Translations under genes and position numbers: made by a program
Shown here: positions 58,000 through 64,000 of the stretch, piece after piece
How positions within the stretch are numbered: position 1 is the first letter of the stretch
Layout: each line of letters begins with the position of its first letter
Origin: Linum tenue
Taxonomy: Eukaryota > Streptophyta > Magnoliopsida > Malpighiales > Linaceae
DNA: 64,000 nucleotides
Reading direction: 5' to 3'
Assembly: GCA_946122785.1 (NCBI GenBank)
Contig: CAMGYJ010000006.1
Coordinates: 70,371,676-70,435,675, forward strand
Notes under the pieces: generated by a model
The model's input: only the letters and a program-made list of their open reading frames with translations
Told to the model about the DNA's origin: nothing
The model's database searches: none

Positions 58000-58830
58000 T
58001 ATGGTTTGGTTTCTCATATTTTTGTATGCCTTTTGTGGTTTGCTTTATCGTGTTTCTAGTTTGCATTGAGAAGTTTCTAGTTTGCTTTCAAAAAATTTGT
58101 AGTTTGCTTTGAAAGGTTTCTGGTTTGTTTTAATATTTTTGTGGTCTGCATTAGGATGTTTCCGGTTTGCTTTTTCCTGGTTTGATTTAGTATGTTTGTG
58201 GTTTGCATTAGGACGTTTCTGGTGTGCTTTCGCAAATGTTGTGGTTTGCTTTGTGAGGTTTGTGGTTTGTTTAAGGAGATATGTAGTATGCATTAGGAGG
58301 TTTCTGGTTTGCTTTATTGTGTTTCTGGTTTGCATTAAGAAGTTTATGGTGTGCTTTCGGAAATTTTATGGTTTGATTTGTGGGGTTTCTGGTTTGTTTT
58401 AATGGATTTGTGGTTTGCTTTGTGGGGTTTCTAGTATGTTTTAGTGGATTTGTGGTATGCATTAGGGTGTTTCTGGTATGCTTTATTGTGTTTCTGGTTT
58501 GCATTTAAAAAGTTTCTGGTGTGCATTTGAAAATTCTATGGTTTGCTTTGTGAGGTTTCTGGTTTGTTTTAAGGGATTTGTGGTATGCATTGAGAGGTTT
58601 TTGGTATGCTTTTTGTGGTTTATTTTATTGTGTTTGTCGTCTGCAATAGGAGGTTTTTGGTGTGCTAATGAAATATTTATGATTTGCTTTGTGAGGTTTC
58701 TGGTATGTTTTATGAGATTTGTGGTCTACATTAGGAGGTTTATAGTGTGCATTATTAATATTTGTGATTTGCTTTGTGATGCTTCTGAAATATTTCAGGG
58801 AATTTGTGGGCTACATTAAGAGGTTTCTAT
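58000..58830 (+). repeat. Minisatellite, about 26-bp GTTTGC unit with larger-scale periodicity
   Basis: More than thirty imperfect copies of a unit like TTTGTGGTTTGCATTAGGAGG / TTTCTGGTTTGCTTT run across this stretch. Longer phrases (CTTTATTGTGTTTCTGGTTTGC) recur at about 58312 and 58481, a spacing of about 169. Both strands give long open frames with biased residues (Cys/Val/Phe on plus, Thr/Asn/Lys on minus). These follow from the repeat and are not evidence for a protein. Confidence 0.9.
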
Positions 58831-59270
58831 TATGTTTTTTTTATCACGGGTGAAATGCAAAAACCAAGAAACCGGTCACTCACAGTCACATTTCTGAAAT
58901 TTGGATCCCTAATGAGTGACGACTGAAATGCAAAAACCAAGAGAAAAGCTTACGCATCTATTTAGCAATCACATCAGAAAATCCAAATGCCAGAAATGAC
59001 AAAATAAGAAGCTTACAAACAATGAGCACTAAAGGAGTAACGATTAAGGCTAGCTAATACCAATCATTCTCATCATCGTAAGCAACCTGATCGTAATTAA
59101 GCTAGTTAATAGCATAAGAACCAACCAAACCTAATTATTAGCTAGCCACTATAACTAATCATGAAGTTTTTTGAGATCTAGAGAAAGAGAGAGGCGAAAA
59201 AACAACACATAGGATCAAGAGACAAAGGGAAGATTCATAGGCCCAAATATCTCCTGCCTTGAAGATTCAG
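58831..59270. other. Intergenic sequence, possible intron relic before the GDSL exon
   Basis: No coding frame is seen. The bases before 59271 end in a usable acceptor (GATTCAG), so the right-hand part may be former intron of a GDSL-lipase gene. Confidence 0.4.
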
Positions 59271-59445
59271 AGCTCTCCAAGTTCTCCATCGAGTCTTCCC
59301 CAAAGACGCCGACGTCCAGCCTTCCCTCGTCGTCGTTTACTTCGGCGGCAATGACTCAATTCACCTTCACCAAACAGGGCTCGGCCCTCACGTCCCTCTT
59401 CCCGAATACGTCGATAACATGACCAAAATCGCCCTCCATCTCAAG
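59271..59445 (+). pseudogene. Orphan exon of a GDSL esterase/lipase (CPRD49 type)
   Basis: One 175-bp exon with an intact acceptor (TTCAG|A) and donor (AAG|GTACAT) encodes the second conserved part of plant GDSL lipases: ALQVLHRVFPKDADVQPSLV, VVYFGGNDSI (the GxND block) and GLGPHVPLPEYVDNMTKI. The exon is open throughout. I find neither the first exon with the GDSL serine nor the later exons with the catalytic His within reach. It is most likely a gene fragment, either from a truncated duplicate or carried by a transposon. A distant continuation cannot be excluded on the left because of the repeats. Confidence 0.85.
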
Positions 59446-59588
59446 GTACATATATGTATATATTCACAGACACTACTATGCTACTTCCAGATCGACAGGC
59501 TTGGATTCCACCTCAGGACCAAGCGGAAGCGACGGAGAAGAGGTGGAGGGATCTCATAATGAGATCGATTGGAAGCGGAGAGAGGATA

Positions 59589-60092
59589 TGTCATGAACCA
59601 GTCGGTCCCAATAACTCGAGTTCTTGGGAGAAGGTTATGCTGGATCTTATACCACTCTCTAACATGCCCCCTCAAACGAAAGCCACTCACAAGGGCTTGA
59701 AGTTTGCACAGGTCTGAAGACAAGAATACCATGTGCTTAACAAATGGGGGTCACCGGGAATCGAACACAAGACCTCTCGGTCACAGAAGGCTCTGATACC
59801 ATGTCAAGAACCAGTTGATCCCAATAACTCGAGTTGTTGGGAGAGGTTCAATCGTGGATCATATACCACAACACTAACACGCCCCCTCAAATGAAAGCCA
59901 CTCACAAGGGCTTGAAGTTTGCACAGGTCTGAAGACAAGAATACCATGTGCTTAACAAATGGGGGTCACCGGGAATCGAACACAAGACCTCTCGGTCACA
60001 GAAGGCTCTGATACCATGTCATGAACCAGTCGGTCCCAATAACTCGAGTTCTTGGGAGAAGGTTATGCTGGATCTTATACCACTCTCTAACA
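59589..60092 (-). mobile_element. Tandem SMART retrotransposon with three LTRs
   Basis: LTR copies lie at 59589-59664, 59802-59879 and 60017-60092 with two near-identical 137-bp interiors between them, and a perfect 5-bp target duplication GGATA (59584-59588 and 60093-60097). On the minus strand each interior begins TGGTATCAGAGCC, a perfect initiator-Met primer-binding site, and ends in GAGGGGGCR, a purine tract. The two outer LTRs look identical by eye, while the middle one differs at many sites. No coding capacity exists, so movement must rely on other elements' enzymes. Confidence 0.95.
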
Positions 60093-60097
60093 GGATA

Positions 60098-60685
60098 CAG
60101 GGCTGAGATGTGCGGCCTTTGGAGCCGTTGTCGTCCAGGCTAGAGACGTTAGCGACGAAGTCGCGGCGGCGCTCAATGCCATTATTTGTGCTCCAACGAC
60201 CACTGCCCTCTCCATTGCCATCTAGATCTGTCGTCGATGAAGAAAAACCAGCAACAAAAAAGTGAAGCAGATGAGGACAGACGAGATCTGACGGAGAGCT
60301 TCGACGGAGGATGAAGCGAGCAGCGAGGAACTCGGATTTGTGGCGCGGCGCCGCTGTCGTCGCCGCGGTTGTTGTGGAGAAGAGAGAGCTCCAACGGAGA
60401 GGATTTGCGACACCGGTGGTGAAAGAAAGAAGGAACAACGGGAGATGGGGAAGAACGGAAGAAATAGCATAGGAGATAGACGGAGCGGATTAGGGTTTGA
60501 GGATTATTTATTTAATTTTAATTTGATTTTTTGTTAATTTACTTATTTACCCTTAATGAATTTTGTTGTTATAATAACAACATCAGGAGTGTTGTTATGC
60601 TATCCGCACCCCATGCAAAATTATCAAATTAGGGATTGGGGTCTGGAGGCAGCTACTGCCAATTTAGTGATTAGGGGTAGCATAG
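60098..60685. other. Intergenic sequence with a GC-rich patch
   Basis: No gene recognised. The part around 60110-60480 is GC-rich and has serine- and arginine-rich minus-strand frames with no domain. It resembles in style the patch at 57100-57520. The remainder is AT-rich. Confidence 0.4.
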
Positions 60686-60960
60686 TGTCAATTTAACAGA
60701 CGAATAACGAGAATGAAGAACACGAACACACATGATTTCTTAACGTGGTATCGTTAGGATGACACTAGTTCACGGAGAGTATCTCCTTCTCGGATTTTTT
60801 GTATTGTCACGGCTTAAAGCCAATAATGCTACACCGTGGTACAATATTTATAGGTTTCTATAGAGAAAAACTTAATTACATTCCTAAGCCAACATGGAAA
60901 CATAATTAACAGCAACGCAGCTCCTCATCCCAAAATGAAACAAACAGGAAACTCGGTAGG
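60686..60960 (-). repeat. Copia-type LTR-like sequence
   Basis: On the minus strand CCTATAAATATTGTACC (TATA) is followed by TACTCTCCGTGAACTAG, ACCACGTTAAGAAATCATGTGTG and TTCTCGTTATTCG, the usual order in Copia solo LTRs. The outer limits are uncertain, and no target duplication could be confirmed. It abuts the 3' end of the gene at 60970 and may supply its terminator region or even its stop codon. Confidence 0.45.
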
Positions 60961-60969
60961 TAGCTAGCA

Positions 60970-62259
60970 CTAACAACGTTCCCACGATGTGCCCCGGTAC
61001 ATGAACGCAAGCTTGTACCTGTCAGCCAAATGAACAAAGAAGAATGGCGTGTCGGTATCAAAACGATATGTCAAAGCAACAGGAAGCGGCGTAGGGTGGC
61101 CGAGCCCATCGAACCAGGTGCGGTTGCCGTCATAGTAAGCAATCATCGTCACGCCGCAGTCCGGGTGGGTCGTCTTCACGAACCACCAGTTATGCTTGTC
61201 GAACGCGTAACCCATACACAAGAGATGAATCCTAGGCGGAGGCGCCCAATCTCCGGGCTCCTCATCCACCATCTGCACAAACATCCTCGGGAACCACGTG
61301 GAGGCTCCAATGGCGTATGGCTCATAAATGATAGTAGAGTCCCTGTGTGAAATATATGGCGTACGCCTATAATTTATGGACCACGTATCCGGCGGCACCG
61401 GCCGTCTTCTGCTTCTGAGAACCGCGTCGCTCGAAAAGAATCGCGTCGTAGCCGTTACTGCCCACAATTGCTTGCGGCGCTCATCGTCATCGGCCTTGTC
61501 TTTTCTCAACGTCTCCAGTTCGTCCTTCCTCTTCTTCGCCAGCCTTCGCAGCTCCTCGTCCTTCTTCTTCTCCAGCTCTCGTAGCTCCGCCTCGTGCTGT
61601 TCGCTCGCCCCCTCCATCTCCTCTTTCAGCTTCTGCAGCTCCTCGTCCTGTTCCTCCATCTCCTCCCTCAGCTTCTCCTCGTTCTTCCTCGCCGTCCTTT
61701 TCAACTCCTCGTACTTCTCCTTGCTCACCCCTCCTGACGTCGACGACGTTGTGGGCGTTTGCTGCTTCACCCGGCTCGGGATGGCGTACTTCAGCACGCA
61801 ACGTGGCCACGTGGTGACGCTGGCCATGCCGATCCCGTGAAGGGGCCAGTTGAAAAGATCGTTCAGACGGAGATAGTGAATCCCAAAGTCTCTGTGTTCC
61901 CCCAGCTCGGTGACATCTTGGAAACAGTGCCCTTGCGGGCTCACCATCAGCCGCAGCCGAGCGAGGTGCTGGGCTAGCTTAGCCAGTGCCTCCCTTCCCA
62001 CGATCTGCGCCTGGCCGTCGAAGAACATCAGCCCGGCGTAGGATGACTCATTCGTTCCTGCACTACTGTAGTCGTCGTCGCCTCCTTCGTCACTATCATC
62101 GTGATCACGGGGAATGATGTTGCCAACTTCCTTCCAGTGAGCCTTTCGGATGTAAGAAGGGTAAATGGTAGGGTTGCTCAACTCGTAGACTTTGAGAGTA
62201 GTTTTGTCAGAGGAAGCAACGAAGTGCTTGTCTGACTTGAAATCAAAGAGAAGAACCAT
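60970..62259 (-). CDS. Unrecognised coiled-coil protein, 429 residues
   Basis: A single long frame begins MVLLFDFKSDKHFVASSDKT. I do not recognise the family. Three parts are visible. Residues 1-165 are a mixed, probably globular region with an acidic insert (DHDDSDEGGDDDYSS). Residues 178-266 are a strongly charged heptad-type coiled coil (EELKRTARKNEEKLREEMEEQDEEL). Residues 270-429 are a second globular part rich in aromatic residues (STWFPRMFVQMVDEEPGDWAPPP, KHNWWFVKTTHPDCG). No signal peptide or membrane segment is seen. A TATA-like run lies about 85 bases upstream. The stop codon lies where a Copia-like LTR begins, so the natural C-terminus may have been longer. The length and balanced composition favour a real gene. 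Confidence 0.7.
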   Translation of the reverse strand: MVLLFDFKSDKHFVASSDKTTLKVYELSNPTIYPSYIRKAHWKEVGNIIPRDHDDSDEGGDDDYSSAGTNESSYAGLMFFDGQAQIVGREALAKLAQHLARLRLMVSPQGHCFQDVTELGEHRDFGIHYLRLNDLFNWPLHGIGMASVTTWPRCVLKYAIPSRVKQQTPTTSSTSGGVSKEKYEELKRTARKNEEKLREEMEEQDEELQKLKEEMEGASEQHEAELRELEKKKDEELRRLAKKRKDELETLRKDKADDDERRKQLWAVTATTRFFSSDAVLRSRRRPVPPDTWSINYRRTPYISHRDSTIIYEPYAIGASTWFPRMFVQMVDEEPGDWAPPPRIHLLCMGYAFDKHNWWFVKTTHPDCGVTMIAYYDGNRTWFDGLGHPTPLPVALTYRFDTDTPFFFVHLADRYKLAFMYRGTSWERC

Positions 62260-62339
62260 GCTAGCTAGCTAATATTCTCTTCTGGAGATGGTCAGAGATT
62301 AGGGTTTTGGAATATTTGATGGCTAGTGTGTGGATGCCA

Positions 62340-62362
62340 TAGCTATATATATATATATATAA
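62340..62362 (-). promoter_or_regulatory. TATA-like run upstream of the unrecognised gene
   Basis: A (TA)n run reading TTTTATATATATATA in the direction of the gene lies 80-103 bases before the ATG, a reasonable core promoter position. It is also a simple repeat, so the call is tentative. Confidence 0.4.
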
Positions 62363-63614
62363 AAGCCTTAAAGTGACCATATCCGACCAACCTCCCGCCC
62401 GCTTAACTTGAACAAAAATTGCATCAATGAAGTTCCCTGCAATTTCATTTGCAGGGAGCCAAGTTTGAATTAGTAAACCAAACAATATTTGGTATTATCA
62501 TATTTAGATATTCTTCCAGTGCATATATAAAGACAACACCACAACAACCAGCTAAGTTGTTTTCTTCTCTGGCCTTCTTATTTGATTAGATATACGAAGG
62601 ATTAAGAAATACTTTAGTTCTTGTTAACAAACAAGTCTTTGTATTATGTTCTGATCCAATTCTAACTCACTATTTAGTAACAAATCAAATATATTCATGT
62701 ATGAACTCACGGAAAATGAGAATATATTCAAATGGAGCACGTAATAGCTAATAGACTTAGCTTCTTTCTTTTCCATCGGTCTATGCTCTCCGCTCTCAAT
62801 ACTTATTGGCTTGGTTTCGTTTTTTATTTTCATGAGATGAGTGAGTTACCAAGGAAGACACAGTAGCCAATAATGGATTATATTTTTGTACGTCTGGAGT
62901 CTGAACATTCTGATCAATGAGCATGACATGAATTTTATCTGAGCATTCTGGTTGAAGATGATCTTGTTATTGAATCTATGTACTACACCCTATAGGATTG
63001 CACTGTAAAAAAATATACGTGTATCCATTGCCAACTCTATGAATTAAACCAGACAAGCCAACAATGTATTATATGACTCTAGTTTTTCAAATGAGACAAC
63101 TCTTCACAAGTTTTCTTGCATAATCCAATTTATGTGTCTCATGCTCCTCTTGCATGGGCCTTATGGATGAAGATGGAACCAATGTTCGCAGCTTGAGATC
63201 TCGTGTAGTTATAGAGAGTTCGTTCGGCCATACCTCTTGGCCGGTGACGGGGATTCACAGGGAGGAGAGTTTCTCTCTATTTCTGAACCTTCGAAATAGA
63301 GGGTTAGAGTTAAGAGCAGTACGCAGTTGCTTCTTTCCTCTTTTCTTTCTTGGAGGAGATGTCCTTTGATCAGATGAATCAGAATACCACTCTTATACTC
63401 AATACCTTGAGCAACCCTTTTCTGTTTCGACTTTATCCCTGGTTAGTGAAGGGTTTTGGAACCAGAACGACCCCCTAAAAAACTGGTGCAACCTACGACA
63501 GAAATTTGAAGGATTTCTATCGCAATGGTCACTATTTATTGAATAACTGTACCTAGTCCTTGGACTCCAACCACGAACAGAAACAGACACAATTTACCCG
63601 AGCCAAATTTAACT
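62363..63614. other. AT-rich intergenic sequence
   Basis: No coding frame or recognised repeat before the MITE at 63623. Confidence 0.6.
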
Positions 63615-63622
63615 GTTAAATC

Positions 63623-63910
63623 TAGGGGTGTACAACTGCTCTGTTCGGTCCGGATCGGACCAAACTCATAAGAAGCGTAGTCCATTAATAAAAGACATCT
63701 TAGTATCAAAAACTGGACCATTATTGCATTCAGTCCATTTGGTCAGGTCCGGTCCAAATATCAGGTTCGTTCCATCATTTCTTCAGTAATTGTAAAATTC
63801 TTGTGGACCAAGGATCGAACCGCATTATACTTGGTTCGGTATGTTCCGGTCCAAATTTCTTATTGGTCCACTACTGTCCGATCCCAGACCGGACCATTGC
63901 ACACCCCTAG
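63623..63910. mobile_element. hAT-type MITE, family 1, copy B (288 bp)
   Basis: The ends are TAGGGGTGTACAACTGC and CCATTGCACACCCCTA, with flanks GTTAAATC (63615-63622) and GTTGAACC (63911-63918), 6 of 8 matching. Internal order (GGACC words, AAAGACATC, CAGTCCATT, TGGACCAAGGAT, GGTTCGGTATG) parallels the copy at 18552-18828, so both belong to one family. Confidence 0.85.
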
Positions 63911-64000
63911 TTGAACCCGCTTTTGACATTTTTCCAAAACTCCGAAACCTGTGTGTATTCAGGCCGTTTAGATGGCCAGTTCCTGTTGGACCCGGTTGAA

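Noticed and set aside
58045..58819. Long frames rich in Cys/Phe/Val or Thr/Asn/Lys
   Set aside because: They come from a 26-bp minisatellite; composition and periodicity explain them.
56984..60697. A 3.7-kb inverted-repeat transposon (Pack-MULE-like) carrying the GDSL exon
   Set aside because: ATTGACAC-type words at both ends are suggestive, but the similarity is weak, no 9-bp target duplication was found, and the right-hand word belongs to a Copia-like LTR end.
61376..61840. Serine-rich plus-strand frame opposite the coiled-coil gene
   Set aside because: It mirrors the Glu/Lys-rich coiled coil on the other strand (CTC/TTC codons) and has no support of its own.
1..64000. Endogenous pararetrovirus or other integrated virus
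   Set aside because: All RT-bearing segments carry LTR retrotransposon or LINE domain orders; no movement-protein or coat-protein motif of plant pararetroviruses was seen.

Overview
This is a plant nuclear window, almost certainly from an angiosperm and probably a eudicot. The evidence is spliced genes with plant-type introns, a plant tRNA-Glu, plant-specific gene families, and many plant transposable elements (chromovirus, Tat and Athila Ty3/gypsy elements, Copia, L1-type LINE, hAT, TRIM/SMART, SINE). I cannot name the species. Roughly three quarters of the window is repeats. The host genes sit in two islands (about 13.8-24.2 kb and 48.5-52.3 kb) plus one unrecognised gene near 61-62.3 kb.

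Layout. 1-5.5 kb: 3' part of a Tekay/Del-type chromovirus, inserted in a 154-bp satellite array that continues to 9.24 kb. 9.24-11.9 kb: 3' end of a Tat-lineage element with an antisense accessory ORF. 11.9-13.3 kb: LINE debris split by a hAT MITE. 13.8-17.2 kb: tRNA-Glu(CTC), a four-exon LTV1 (40S ribosome biogenesis) gene with two telo-boxes upstream, and a small secreted-peptide candidate. 17.2-21.5 kb: intergenic, with one MITE. 21.5-23.9 kb: a single-exon EF-hand/TPR/ZZ-finger protein gene.

25.76-43.5 kb is a nested transposon stack. A full-length but decayed L1 LINE (minus strand, 12-bp target-site duplication at each end) was hit by a non-autonomous Athila-like element (27.4-34.8 kb), a Tekay-type solo LTR (36.6-39.9 kb) and a TRIM (42.4-43.0 kb). 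A hAT element later entered the Athila 3' LTR. Removing the insertions leaves about 6.3 kb, the normal size of a plant L1. A second Athila-like solo LTR follows at 43.9-45.6 kb, then a gypsy pol relic and a SINE.

48.5-52.3 kb holds a 13-exon DUF726/TMCO4-like alpha/beta-hydrolase gene with a SMART element in intron 1. 52.8-55 kb is the 3' half of a Copia element whose LTR contains a hAT derivative. 55-58.8 kb carries three unrelated tandem repeats, including a 349-bp dimeric repeat. 59.3-60.1 kb has an orphan GDSL-lipase exon and a tandem three-LTR SMART element. The last gene is a coiled-coil protein I do not recognise; a MITE ends the window.

I see no gene cluster or novel pathway. The notable content is the structure of the mobile elements, especially the tandem SMART and the L1 nest, and the unrecognised coiled-coil gene. 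Exon boundaries and element ends were read by eye; repeat identities were not computed.
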